Shown: in pieces, positions 1-11,023 of the stretch
How positions within the stretch are numbered: the stretch's first letter is position 1
Layout of the letters: every line of letters starts with the position of its first letter
NCBI RefSeq assembly: GCF_012273895.1
Contig: NC_052115.1
Location: forward strand, 1,488,001 to 1,552,000
DNA length: 64,000 nt
Source: Zerene cesonia
Taxonomy: Eukaryota > Arthropoda > Insecta > Lepidoptera > Pieridae
Direction: 5' to 3'
Program-made: the position numbers and the translations under genes
Notes under the pieces: model-generated
What the model saw: only the letters and a program-made list of their open reading frames with translations
Told to the model about the DNA's origin: nothing
Databases searched by the model: none

Positions 1-1467
1 TAAAACATCTGTCAATGCATTGTTAGAAACATCAAGGTCGACCAATTGAGTTAGATTTCCAAATGATTTAGGTTCTATTTTAGATATATTATTATGAGAT
101 AAGTCTAGATATTCTACTGCAACCAATTCATTAAAGTATTCGCTTTTAATAAAACGAATGAAATTGTAGCTTACTGACAGAAATTTAAGATTTTTTAGAT
201 TGTTCAATGCAAAGTCAAGATTTGCAATTTGATTGTTGGAAAGATGAAGCTTTTTCAAATTAGGCAAATTATCGAACGATTTTTGCGATACAGAATATAT
301 TTCATTATTGTTTAAGAAAAGTTCTTCTAATTGATCCAGTCCAGTAAATGCGTAATCTCCAATGCCGTTTATACTTTGATAGCTTAAGTCTAATTGTAAA
401 ATAAACATTAAGCCCTTAAATGTGCCATTGGTTAGAAGACCTTCTAAATTATTTCGCCTTATATTAAAGTATTCTATACTTTTGCCATCAAACATGAATT
501 TAGGAAGATTTCTTATTTCGTTATACGATAAGTCGATAGTTTTTAATTCAGTCGTTTTGTCAAACATTTCCTTCTCTAATGAATTCATAACATTGTTATT
601 TAAATAAACAGTAGATAAAAGGGGCATGCTATCAAATGTGTTTTTCTCAATTGCTATTACTGCATTATAACTTAAATCTAATTCTTTTAATTGAACCAAC
701 TTCTCGAAGTCTTTTAACAGAATGTTTTGTATTCTATTGTTGTTTAAATCCAAGCTTTTGAGTTTAGTGAATCTAAAAAGAGATCCATTAATGTCATTAA
801 TTTTATTATGAGCTATGTTTAAATAAACCAAATTTTTAGTACCTTCAAAGGTAAATGGGTGAATGCTTGCTATTTCATTATTTGAAATATCCAAAATTTG
901 TAAATTGGCAAATCGATCAAAAACCGCTTCTTGTATCTCATTGAGTTTATTATAAGAAACGTTTAATTTCAGTAAGCTACTGAATGGTGATTCCATTACA
1001 CTGATTTCAAATTCTTCGATTAAATTATGTGAAAGATCAAGTGCTTCTAAATTTGGGAAAGTGTACTTTGAGCTCAATTTAGCAATTGTAATAGAATTGT
1101 ATGAAATATTCAATATATTTAGTTTATTCATGTGTTTTAATTCTGGAAATACTGAATAATAATTTCTGCTTATGTTTAGTATTGTTATAGACGCAATATA
1201 CGAGTAAATAGCGGAATTTGCACTTAGTGGAATTTCGTTTCCATCTTCGCGATTTTGTTTGTAAACTAAACTTATTGGTAGGATTTCACCGCCATAATTT
1301 ACTAAGGGAATCATAAAAGGCCTGCAAGACGAAGTAACGTAGCTGTACGAGTTATAATATCTAAAATCGAAATATTCATTACACAGTACTTCAGTTACAC
1401 ACAAATCTTCATTTATTTTACTTGAGCAGTATGGTTCTGAAGCTACAACTGGAACAATGAGCAGCAT
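1..1467 (-). CDS. Leucine-rich-repeat protein, 5' part only (gene continues past window start)
   Basis: Read on the minus strand, 489 codons are open from the ATG at 1467-1465 to the window edge with no stop and no visible intron. Residues 1-10 are hydrophobic and end in an Ala-Ser, like a short signal peptide. A cysteine-containing cap follows (Cys 14, 23, 29, 48). From about residue 94 there are some 17 consecutive repeats of about 24 residues matching LxxLxLxxN, including LEALDLSHN, LKELDLSYN, LKKLHLSNN and VEYLDLSHN. This is the extracellular LRR ectodomain architecture of insect proteins such as the chaoptin, Toll and Slit relatives, which bind protein partners. Any transmembrane or cytoplasmic part lies outside the window, so the subfamily cannot be set. 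The frame stays open upstream to a TAG at 1522-1524 and encodes a further hydrophobic stretch. The true start may therefore lie in an upstream exon joined at an AG near 1507-1523, giving a longer signal peptide. Confidence 0.86.
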   Translation of the reverse strand, partial: MLLIVPVVASEPYCSSKINEDLCVTEVLCNEYFDFRYYNSYSYVTSSCRPFMIPLVNYGGEILPISLVYKQNREDGNEIPLSANSAIYSYIASITILNISRNYYSVFPELKHMNKLNILNISYNSITIAKLSSKYTFPNLEALDLSHNLIEEFEISVMESPFSSLLKLNVSYNKLNEIQEAVFDRFANLQILDISNNEIASIHPFTFEGTKNLVYLNIAHNKINDINGSLFRFTKLKSLDLNNNRIQNILLKDFEKLVQLKELDLSYNAVIAIEKNTFDSMPLLSTVYLNNNVMNSLEKEMFDKTTELKTIDLSYNEIRNLPKFMFDGKSIEYFNIRRNNLEGLLTNGTFKGLMFILQLDLSYQSINGIGDYAFTGLDQLEELFLNNNEIYSVSQKSFDNLPNLKKLHLSNNQIANLDFALNNLKNLKFLSVSYNFIRFIKSEYFNELVAVEYLDLSHNNISKIEPKSFGNLTQLVDLDVSNNALTDVL

Positions 1468-1524
1468 TATGGCGACCGTTCCTGAAACTAACCAAAACAA
1501 TTTTATTCCTGTTAACTGTTCCTA

Positions 1525-3144
1525 ATAGCTGTTCTGCAAGGCCTACTAATGTTCTAAACTTGAAAGTTTATCAGTTGAATGTTTGTATTATAGCAACGTT
1601 TGATTTCATGTTTTATTTTATGGTTGAGGAAGAAACATATTTTTTATTTTACTTATGATTTTTATTTTGGCATAGAATTAGATTGAAGTCTGAATAAGAC
1701 AAAAAAAAAACAAATCTTCTTTTAAACAAGTTACCATTCGAATGAACAGGGAAGACAAGGATTGAGTGCTGGCGATATTATAATTCTTTATCTTTATTAA
1801 TTTATGGTGTGGGGTGTCCCTTAGACACAGATTCGATTGCTTAGTTTGGATCATGGGTGGACGACAGGTCAGGCGTTGCCTCGGCGAATTCTATTCTTCA
1901 CAATACACATACGAAATTTCGAGTGGGTGAACCGATTTTGACGAATCCTTTTTATTTGAAAGCTGGTGTCTTCCATGTAGTGCCATTTTAATTCAGTCTA
2001 GTTCTGACACTTTGAAGATTGTAATTTTTTTTATATAAAATAATAATTACAAAAAACATCTTATGCTTGGTTAAAATAACTCACCAGGAAGCTTCTTTGT
2101 ATCACCGAATCTGTAAATGTGTAGTTTCATTTTGTTGTAAAATATAAATATGTATGTTATCAACAAAAGCAATTCTACGCCCTTAACATATTGTTATCTC
2201 GTGGATTATTAATATGAGAATATGAGAAATATGTATTATAAAAGTGAACGTTTTTTAAATGCTTATATTTGATACTTAATTTAAAAAAACTACGTCTAAA
2301 AAATGTTACATTTAGTGTTAAAATCTTGACATACATTTATATAATATAACTTTAATACGCACCTTCGCCTCATTTTAGGAGGAAATTTTGATAAATTTCC
2401 AACGAATACTCAAATCACCACTTTGTATCGACTTAATAATTTTCTAATGTGAAAACAGTTTTGAATTCGCGTACAGAAAATAAGTGTGACCCCGTTGAAA
2501 CGTTTTATCACTGTATTATGAGTATTGGGTTCAATACTTTATAATTATATTCAGAGTTCCGCAGACTTAATTGTACATTTGCTTCATTCATTTATCTTTT
2601 TATCACCAATAGCAGTAACTTCAAATGAACCTTCAAGCTTAAAAACGTATCTACTAAAAAAACAATTGAATCTAGTTACCTTAATAAAATTTTCTAAAGT
2701 TAAAAAAGAATTAGTTAAGTTCCAAATTTAAACAACATTTGTGTAAAAAATATGTATATACACTGGAGATTTTAAAGGTGCCTCATTTATTAATACTGTG
2801 TTTATTAATTTAAGAACATACGCAATTTTGCCATCTAGCGCTATATAAATAATCCCAATTTCCCTTATTCACGGCATCATGCCTGAACAGCTGCAGCCGG
2901 GCCCATTACTCCAAGTCTTGTTTAGTGATGTTTGTTATTGTCAGGAGAAGACTATTGATATTTTAGTGAAAAAATAAATAAGGAAATTAGTGCCTAATAT
3001 AAAATCTATTTAAAAGTACACGTTTGACAGTTACTGCGATGACAGGATAACGTTTATCGTGTCAGCTTCTTAATATATTATCTGTGTATGGATGGTTACA
3101 TGTGGATGTATACTCTGTAAATGGATCTTCGACTTTAAAATGCG
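1525..3144. other. Intergenic, upstream of the LRR gene
   Basis: This stretch holds the likely promoter of the minus-strand LRR gene, but no convincing core element was recognised. About 1785-2050 resembles a widespread lepidopteran dispersed repeat (conserved text around the tract GAACCGATTTTGACGAATCC at about 1929); this is recalled from memory and is weak. A 33-codon ATG-to-stop frame at 2879-2977 lies some 30 bases downstream of a TATAAAT, with nothing else to support it as a gene. Confidence 0.4.
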
Positions 3145-3337
3145 TGGTATAAAAAAAGGATTATGGGAAAGGGATAGAAAGGGTAAGGAAAGGGGATACG
3201 GACCTTCGGCTTCCCTACTCACCGTAAAAAATGCTGCAACATTTTCATAACACTATTCGACTGATTTGGGTCCGTATACGTACCGGCCCGGTGCGAGCTA
3301 TCCCAATTCGTACCGAAGCGTGCTCGACTCCCACAAT
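3145..3337 (-). mobile_element. Metulj-like SINE, 3'-truncated
   Basis: The reverse strand carries the SINE head (GTGGGAGTCGAGCACGCTTC-type) at its right end, followed by the GTGCGAGCT and AATTCGTACC blocks and the purine-rich body. The 3' stem and poly(A) are missing. It is degraded compared with the copies at 21640 and 31526. Confidence 0.75.
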
Positions 3338-4060
3338 CAAAGCACACGGACGCAAGACTTGGTAGAGCGAGAAGGGTGGACTTCCTCCGCGGGGTGACCC
3401 TGGCTAAAAATAATTATATCCGGAACCACGCATCATATTTTGTTATAACATTTTATCACAGCTCAGGACGTGCAGTTATCTTATTTAAATACACAAATAT
3501 ATGTTATAATTAATGTTCGTGACATTTGTTAGTCTACACATGTAACATAGTATTATCTTATGTTTGTAAATCTATCCGAACATCCAAACTTCACTATTGA
3601 TTATATAGGTATCGATTTACCGTATACGGTTAACTACATTTTAGTCTTTGAAATTCTATAACAAAATCCATTTAAAATCATTTCAAATGCCTATTATCAA
3701 AGCGGCCTAAACATTACGCTGCCATGAAGTAAAGTTAATGATCTCCTGCAGGCAACCATTGTACGCAGGTTATAACATTTTAAATTATTTCAATGCAGGT
3801 TTTGTTCGTGATTCGCTTGTAAATTGTAAAGAATCAAGTCAGTTATTTGTTCCTGCAAAAGTAGTCTATTTTACATATTTTCTATTTAACATTAAATTCT
3901 GATATCACAATGGACACAAACGTGACCACATGCCTTTAACAACGTTAGGCCGGTTTATATACTTCTGTATATCTGTATATATATTAGGAAGATAATAAAT
4001 TGCTTAGTTTAATACACCTAAGTGATAAGGTAACTAATTCAGCACTCGGTCAAATATTTA

Positions 4061-4264
4061 TCCTATTAATATTATAAATGCGAAAGTTTGTAAGTATGGA
4101 TGTATGGATGTTTGTTACTCTTTCACGTAAAAACTACTGAACCAATTGCAATGAAATTTGGTATGTAGACAGCTGGATAACTGGAATAACATATAGGCCA
4201 CTTTTTATTCCGATATTCCTACGGGATACGGACTTACGCGGGTGAAACCGCGGGGCATAGCTAG
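4061..4264 (+). mobile_element. Non-autonomous Helitron (Lep1-like), complete ends
   Basis: It starts TCCTATTAATATTATAAATG after an A and ends in CTAG before a T, as expected for Helitrons, which insert between A and T without duplicating the target. The inverted pair CGCGGG/CCGCGG just before CTAG is the 3' subterminal hairpin. There is no coding capacity, so Rep/helicase must be supplied in trans. Confidence 0.78.
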
Positions 4265-4311
4265 TAATAATATAATAAACGAAGACACCGTATTAAAGTA
4301 TTATTAATTCA

Positions 4312-4511
4312 CTAGCTGCGCCCCGCGTTTCCATCCGCGTAAGTCCGTATCCCGTAGGTAAATCGGGATAAAAAGTTGCCTATATGTTATTCCAGTTGTC
4401 CAGCTGTCTCCGTACTGAATTTCATTGCAATCGGTTCAGAAGTTTTTGCGTGAAAGAGCAACAAACACACACACATCCTTACAAACTTTCGCATTTATAA
4501 TATTAGTAGGA
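4312..4511 (-). mobile_element. Non-autonomous Helitron (Lep1-like)
   Basis: It belongs to the same family as the element at 4061 but in the opposite orientation, starting only 47 bases further on. CTAG at 4312-4315 is the 3' end on the minus strand and the TCCTACTAATATTATAAATG-type 5' end lies at 4511. The 3' hairpin has lost part of one arm. Confidence 0.75.
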
Positions 4512-4522
4512 AAGAGGATAGG

Positions 4523-4730
4523 ATTAGCTTTTCGTTCACGGCCCGCGTAGTTCAAGAAAATTCACCTATGTCGCTCTCTAGTTTCCAAACTATCTCTATC
4601 CAAAAATCATGCCAGAAATCGCTCCGTTACTAGGAGAAAGACAGACAAAAAAACGGCTAAGTGAGAATCAACAATAATCAAAATAAAAAATACACACACC
4701 ACACTTTCGCATATTTTATGATATTAGCGA
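4523..4730 (-). mobile_element. Degraded Helitron-like element, related family
   Basis: This stretch contains the GGCCCGCGTAG, CTCCGTTAC and ACAGACAAAAAAACGG blocks and ends with a decayed ACTTTCGCAT...ATATTAG terminus. A longer relative with the same order of blocks is at about 39180-39405. It abuts the Helitron at 4312-4511. Confidence 0.45.
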
Positions 4731-5427
4731 GGTATAAGGTATTTATAGATTTAAGCCTTTTTAACTTTTACTTATCAACACTTTTCAGGGAGACTTCTAA
4801 TTTAAATGATAAATTAGTTTCTCAAATAGGCAAGGCTTGAATAATAACGTCACCCGAAGTAATTTGTGCGATGACTTGCGCTAACAGATCACAAGTCACG
4901 ATGTCCCAAATATTTATGGTATCGGCCCAAACTCAAACATTCATTGATATAACCTGTATTCTTTAAGAAGCTTTGGATACATACGAGCATATTTTAACGG
5001 TTCAGAAAAGTATTTTTATATATATGATTTCAAATTAATAAAAACAGTGTAATTTTGAATCGAAAACTGCTTCTTCTGAGAAAATTTATTATGGCAATCA
5101 AATCAATCAAATTGCAACAAAGTTACTTTTTCTTATTTTCCATAAACAGCGTCTGCATAAGTTGATCATATCTCACCATCGGTGGTAAATCCTTATACAC
5201 ATAATTATATTTAAATAAAAAATAGCTCTTTGAATATTAGCCAAGAAATTAGTTGGATCGTAATTTGCATGACGTCATGTTATGAATATTAAAAGAATGC
5301 CCTGCGATGTTTACTCAGCAATTTATAATAGCAGATAAATAGACTTGATTTATGTTCGGTGTATTAAGCTAGAGATCTTTTTGTTAAGTATCTGGAAATA
5401 ATGAATTTAAGCACGTATGTATCGGAT

Positions 5428-5615
5428 GTGGTAACCCAGCATGCTTCGACACGAATGGGCCTAGCTCGCATCGGGGAAGTACCACACCCGCACAAAAGAT
5501 CGGCGTGAAATAGTAGCGTTCCATACGCTGAACCGGGGAGCTGGAGGCGAGTTTCCTTTTCTTTGGGTTTTCTATGGGGGTGTGGTTTTTCCCCTAGCCT
5601 AATTCGTGCCGAATC
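5428..5615. mobile_element. Metulj-like SINE with inverted double head
   Basis: Positions 5428-5561 read as a plus-strand SINE head and body start (AGCATGCTTCGACACGAAT, CGGGGAAGTACCACACCC, GGCGTGAAATA). At about 5562 the sequence switches to the minus-strand version of the same head (GGGGGTGTGG, AATTCGTGCCGAATC). Two heads therefore face outward around one short body. Confidence 0.65.
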
Positions 5616-7695
5616 TTGAAAACTATTCTTCATTCAATAGACAATTAGACAAATAATTCAGATATATGATCAAATTTACCTGATCCACAAATAGATCTTA
5701 TGCAGAAATTTTGAAGCCTCTCAAGGGTGTCAAGTTGGAATTAATGGAGACAAAGAATGCACTAATGTAATTTTGGTAGAGATCGTAACCGCCGCAACGA
5801 GGAAGCAGACGAAAATACCCTTTTACGAACTTGTTTTGTTGTATTGTAGAGAACCTAAAAAAAATGGGAATGATCCATCCAAAAACCTCCCTATACTCGT
5901 TGTATGAACATATTTGAATAAAAAAAAATTGTGTTTCATCCGGCTAAAGTCAGGAAGTCGATGTCGATTGCCTCAGAGATCAAATATCAGAGTTAATACT
6001 GTGCCTAAGCTCGCTCCGATCGTGACAGTCTTATGTAATACGACGATCAGCGTGATGGAATAGAGAATTCACTCGCGTTTGTGGGCATACTTGTCCACAG
6101 TGCCGGTTCTCAGAAAGCGAGAAGTGGCTGTAGACAACAGATAATAGGAAGTCGGGAAGTCTTGGTGTGGTGCTGTGTGGTCTATGATTACTGACGTTCG
6201 CGCTAAGCCCTCTACTAATAGGACCCCCTAGAGGAGTAGAGGTTGCAGTTTTATTAAGGAAGGGGGGAAACGGCTGGCGCCAAAATGTATAACGCAAAAG
6301 ATAACTAATACCACTTCATTTAACATACATTACATTTTTAATTGGTGTTCAGCTTTTTAGTAAATAGCAGAGAAGTCATGAAATTGAAAGCAATTAATAT
6401 TTAAAAATATAGTAAAAGTTTCCTAACAACTTTCCAACATCATTGAATCGGGGTCCTACCAGCCGGCCAGTCGAGTAGACTGGTTGATGATCCTCCCTAT
6501 TTCGATGGAGGAATTTCACCTTCTTTCCTCAACACAAATATAGAGTTTAAAAAAAATCAAACAAGAAATTTTGTTCTCAAGTATTTTTAAGTAATCACCG
6601 GCTTTACACCACCGGCGGGACATCTGTATAATATCTCCTGTCCAGTGGAATCGTCTCAAATACGATTGACCCTTTATTCAGCGTGGAGAATTATTATATT
6701 TATTCACTAAAATGATCAATGATCCTAATGTGATTGCTGAATTTTATCCTTTGGGAATTATTCAAATTACACGACTTTTACAGAATTAGCTATAATAATT
6801 AATGGCACTTCATTAACTGGCTTACCAGTTAATATAATTAATTTAAGCAAATTTAATTGAATTTTATGAACCCCTTTAATTACGAGACAACTGTGATCCG
6901 TGAATTTATTACCCAAATTAAATAACACGCAGAACTGGGTGGAACAAACCCATATCGAAATTTACCGAGGGAAGGTCACGGTATCTAACTATACTTTATA
7001 TTTGTACGTAGTGGTTTTCCTTTCATTTATAAATAAAATATTTTATATGAAATGTATGAAGTGTTATAGCACACATACGCACTTAGGCAAATGATAACAG
7101 CTCATACCTACTTTTATTTAAGCATGCATAGGTAAAGCATGACTCAAACACACAATTGGTAATTTAAGAGCAAATTAAGCTATTATATAAATGTATTATG
7201 CGTTTACTACGCATACATAGAACCAAAAAAGTTACAATAGAGGTTAAATAAGAAGAAATTGAAATATATCAATTTATGCCATTTCACATTAAAATTTCAT
7301 TTTTTCTTTGTTTTTATTGAATTCTTGTGTATTAATTCCATTGTTTAAAACGAAATTTCGCGGAGATAGTAATGTTTTATTCTATCATTCTTTCTTTCCC
7401 TACGTGTTAGGCCTGCGATTCAGCTTAGTATCACGGATTTTCAGTGGATGCCTTATACCTTATTGACAGTGGATGAGTAATTAAAATTTACTCTCCAGAT
7501 TAGCATTTGTGATGTGCCACGCCATTTGTGCCACGATGGACGGAAATACACATTTTTACAACAGCCCCATGGGATTTCACATTCACGATTAAACTGTGCG
7601 CGTGGCCCGCGCCATTTCATGCGATGGATTGACCGTGAATGTCCTTTATGTGTGATGCATTAACAGTAACCAAATTAAAATATTTGACAAACACG
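5616..7695. other. Intergenic, unassigned
   Basis: No gene is recognised. About 5990-6300 is more GC-rich than its surroundings and reads open for 88 codons on the minus strand, but the protein matches no family I know. Positions 6450-6700 hold further moderately GC-rich text with no identity. The rest is AT-rich. Confidence 0.4.
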
Positions 7696-7697
7696 TG

Positions 7698-8024
7698 TGA
7701 CGTCACATACGTTGGAGGGAAACGATGACATCATTTCAATATAGTACTCAAAGGTTCATTCAGTATACTTCGTTTAATTTCTGTTGACCTAGTACATGCA
7801 AATATACTCTCAGTGCTTTCATACAAGGTTTTTTAACGTAAAGTAACGTAACGTAACGTTAAAAAGTGTTGTTTGTTAAGTCCTTGCGTTAAACCAGGAT
7901 AGAAGAATATTATAGAAGATAGTATTATCTTGTGTTTGATAAAATTTTGTTGTGTATAGAAGATATTTAGAGTGTTGACGTCACATACGTTGGATGGAAC
8001 GATGACATCATTTCAAAATCGTAC
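7698..8024. repeat. Direct repeat pair with TGACGTCA palindromes
   Basis: About 50 bases at 7698-7748 recur at 7976-8024 with few changes, 278 bases apart. Each copy begins with the 8-base palindrome TGACGTCA, identical to a cAMP-response element core, and carries a second half-match GATGACATCA. A tandem GTAAC stretch lies between them at 7842-7861. The pair may be the ends of an unrecognised element or duplicated regulatory sites. Confidence 0.6.
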
Positions 8025-8141
8025 TTACGGCATCATTCAATGTATGAGTGTTCAATTCTGAGGAACGCGTGGGACAAGAATTAGAGGGTAACGGTAGCAA
8101 GTTTCCTTTGGTTTTGCTTATAACAAACTAGTACCTGGATG

Positions 8142-8172
8142 ACCGAGCTTTGCTCGGTATTTTTTTTTTTTT
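8142..8172. repeat. Perfect 7-bp hairpin followed by a T run
   Basis: ACCGAGC, a TTT loop and GCTCGGT are followed two bases later by 13 T. It has the shape of the tail end of a dispersed lepidopteran repeat rather than of a host gene feature. Confidence 0.5.
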
Positions 8173-8308
8173 GTTTTAATTTTAATTATTCGCCAAAAAA
8201 TAGTATTATTATTCGCAAATAGATGTCAGGAAGAGTTATAATAAATTAGGACTACTCAAACGCCTCCAATTTGTTAAAAAAGTAAGTTTAAGTCGATAAA
8301 ACACGAAT

Positions 8309-9308
8309 NNNNNNNNNNNNNNNNNNNNNNNNNNNNNNNNNNNNNNNNNNNNNNNNNNNNNNNNNNNNNNNNNNNNNNNNNNNNNNNNNNNNNNNNNNNN
8401 NNNNNNNNNNNNNNNNNNNNNNNNNNNNNNNNNNNNNNNNNNNNNNNNNNNNNNNNNNNNNNNNNNNNNNNNNNNNNNNNNNNNNNNNNNNNNNNNNNNN
8501 NNNNNNNNNNNNNNNNNNNNNNNNNNNNNNNNNNNNNNNNNNNNNNNNNNNNNNNNNNNNNNNNNNNNNNNNNNNNNNNNNNNNNNNNNNNNNNNNNNNN
8601 NNNNNNNNNNNNNNNNNNNNNNNNNNNNNNNNNNNNNNNNNNNNNNNNNNNNNNNNNNNNNNNNNNNNNNNNNNNNNNNNNNNNNNNNNNNNNNNNNNNN
8701 NNNNNNNNNNNNNNNNNNNNNNNNNNNNNNNNNNNNNNNNNNNNNNNNNNNNNNNNNNNNNNNNNNNNNNNNNNNNNNNNNNNNNNNNNNNNNNNNNNNN
8801 NNNNNNNNNNNNNNNNNNNNNNNNNNNNNNNNNNNNNNNNNNNNNNNNNNNNNNNNNNNNNNNNNNNNNNNNNNNNNNNNNNNNNNNNNNNNNNNNNNNN
8901 NNNNNNNNNNNNNNNNNNNNNNNNNNNNNNNNNNNNNNNNNNNNNNNNNNNNNNNNNNNNNNNNNNNNNNNNNNNNNNNNNNNNNNNNNNNNNNNNNNNN
9001 NNNNNNNNNNNNNNNNNNNNNNNNNNNNNNNNNNNNNNNNNNNNNNNNNNNNNNNNNNNNNNNNNNNNNNNNNNNNNNNNNNNNNNNNNNNNNNNNNNNN
9101 NNNNNNNNNNNNNNNNNNNNNNNNNNNNNNNNNNNNNNNNNNNNNNNNNNNNNNNNNNNNNNNNNNNNNNNNNNNNNNNNNNNNNNNNNNNNNNNNNNNN
9201 NNNNNNNNNNNNNNNNNNNNNNNNNNNNNNNNNNNNNNNNNNNNNNNNNNNNNNNNNNNNNNNNNNNNNNNNNNNNNNNNNNNNNNNNNNNNNNNNNNNN
9301 NNNNNNNN
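8309..9308. other. Assembly gap, exactly 1000 N
   Basis: The round length suggests a placeholder for an unknown distance. The flanking bases do not overlap each other. Reading frames that cross it have no biological meaning. Confidence 0.98.
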
Positions 9309-9429
9309 ATATACATATACAAGAATTGCTCGTTTAAAGATATAAGATTACGGACTACGCAAAATACAGTATTTTCTTGTGTTTGTTTACATTTAGAAAT
9401 TTAACGGATTTTAAACGCGATTTATTCAT

Positions 9430-9507
9430 TATATTATTAACCCGACGTTTCGAACACTACAGCGAGTGTGGTCACGCGGAGACTGTCTCCCCGTGACCGT
9501 GTTTTAA
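9430..9507. repeat. Dispersed repeat with imperfect inverted core
   Basis: CCCGACGTTTCGAACACTAC is followed by an inverted core at 9471-9497 (GTCACG...GGAGAC against GTCTCC...CGTGAC). This text is familiar from many lepidopteran genomes, but its class is not clear to me. Confidence 0.45.
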
Positions 9508-9864
9508 TAGTAATTTCTAAATACACAAAATATATTTATTTTTAATTACCATTGGTCATTGGCTTTTATATTACTCGCCCATTCATTTGGGAAACTATTA
9601 TCTGGAGTGCGCTGCATTCGAGGAACGATATTTATAGTTAATTAATTTATCTGCAATGGACTTTTATGATTCGGCAGGATTTATTACGATATGTTCGGCA
9701 AAAAATTAAAAGAGCCATTTTTCATTGATACTCGATTTTACGCTGCAATTTGGTCCTATTATAGGATAAGGCATGTGTGATTTGTTGTTTTTGTTTCTTA
9801 TATTTCGATCACGTATTATTTCAGTTTATTATAGGCTATTGTTGTAATAATATATTGTAACATT

Positions 9865-10329
9865 GATTGAGCAATGGTGGCTTAGTGGTTAGGTGTCCAG
9901 ACTTCATTCGACAGGGTGTTTGAGACCAGATATGTGCAAAAAATAAATTATTTTCAATTTACCTTCACTCTAGATGCTTGTCCCGACTCCGCACGATTCC
10001 TGTTTTATAGATAGCATTTATTCGGGATAAAAAGTATCCTATCACCCAAGTCAGGTCATACTCTGTCTGTATACCAAATTTCATCAAAATCCCTTGAGTA
10101 GTTTCAGCGTGATTGACGGACAAACATCCAAACAAACAAACTTTTACATTGATAATATTAGTCACTTTATCCGCAGCATCACTGCTCCAAACGGAAATAT
10201 CGTGTGTATATCGGCATGTCCAAGGATCACGTGACATCTGTCAAACCGCATTTTGCCAGCGTCGTGCATTTTGGTCAGAACCCACATAGGAGACCTGTGT
10301 CCCTGCAAGGGACGATGTTGATGATGATC
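9865..10329 (+). mobile_element. tRNA-derived SINE with GAT tail, split by an inserted element
   Basis: The left part (from 9871) has a tRNA-like head with a box A look (TGGCTTAGTGG) and a box B-like GTTTGAGACC. The right part (10163-10329) ends in GATGTTGATGATGAT. The whole is bounded by a perfect 10-bp target-site duplication, TTGTAACATT, at 9855-9864 and 10330-10339. It aligns, reverse-complemented, with the uninterrupted copy at 26588-26846, which locates the foreign segment at 9970-10162. The simple-repeat tail suggests mobilisation by an RTE-type LINE. Confidence 0.8.
9970..10162 (-). mobile_element. Helitron-like element inserted in the SINE
   Basis: It runs from CTAG at 9970 to ATAATATTAGT at 10162 and contains the GGGATAAAAAGTATCCTAT and TTTCATCAAAATCC blocks shared with the copy at 33050-33245. 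A CACT lies on both sides (9966-9969 and 10163-10166). A true Helitron should not leave such a duplication, so the class is uncertain. Confidence 0.65.
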
Positions 10330-10460
10330 TTGTAACATTAAAACTATTTCAAAAAATTGTGTTATTGTTACGGTTTACGTTTCAACGTCCTTACCCCAGT
10401 CGGAACTAGTTGTAGCTTAATACATTTGGTACTAAATCGTATTACGTACGTATAAATTAC

Positions 10461-10474
10461 GTAACGTACGTTAC
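10461..10474. repeat. 14-bp perfect palindrome
   Basis: GTAACGTACGTTAC sits between two copies of ACGTATAAATTA (10448 and 10478 regions). It may be a local duplication or a binding site; nothing nearby decides. Confidence 0.6.
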
Positions 10475-10790
10475 ATACGTATAAATTATATACGAAATGT
10501 ATAGATTTCCTAGGAAACATGTCAAATTAAATTTATTTCCGAGCTACTTGAGCATTTGTATAGCCTAGGAATTTAAAAAACGTACGTATTGTATATATTT
10601 CCGTTAACATACGAATATTGCGGAGGTGGACATTCAATTACTTCTAAAAATATTACCAAAATGTACACTAATATTTCGACACGCTCTCTATGATTCTTGT
10701 AATGTATCGAAACGATTCTTTAAAGAATCTTTAATTTCAAAATTACTCAACATGACATCGATCTATCTTTTCGATTGTAATTATAAGTAA

Positions 10791-11023
10791 CTAGCTTTCC
10801 GTCCGCGGTTTCACCCGCGTAGAATTCGGTTATATCGCTTTCATCCCCTATTTCAATCCCTGCTACCCTTTTTTCGCGATAAAAAGTATCCTATGTCCTT
10901 TCCTAAGGTCAGTTCTATCTTCATACCAAATTTCATCAAAATCGGTTCAGTGGCTTAGGCGTGAAAGCGTAACAGACAGACAGACAGACAGAGTTACTTT
11001 CGCATTTATAATATTAGTGGGGA
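10791..11023 (-). mobile_element. Helitron-like element, second family
   Basis: CTAG and the CCGCGGTTTCACCCGCG hairpin lie at the left, and TTTCGCATTTATAATATTAG at the right. The middle differs from the Lep1-like copies and includes an AGACAGACAGACAGAC tract. It is probably non-autonomous, as no ORF is present. Confidence 0.68.

Noticed and set aside
2879..2977. 33-codon frame preceded by TATAAAT
   Set aside because: Too short and unsupported; TATA-like words are common here.
5990..6300. GC-richer patch with an 88-codon minus-strand frame as a gene
   Set aside because: No domain, no start context and no codon signal; left as unassigned intergenic sequence.
9871..9930. tRNA gene at the GTGGCTTAGTGG motif
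   Set aside because: Stems do not form a cloverleaf; it is the tRNA-like head of a SINE with its own target duplication.
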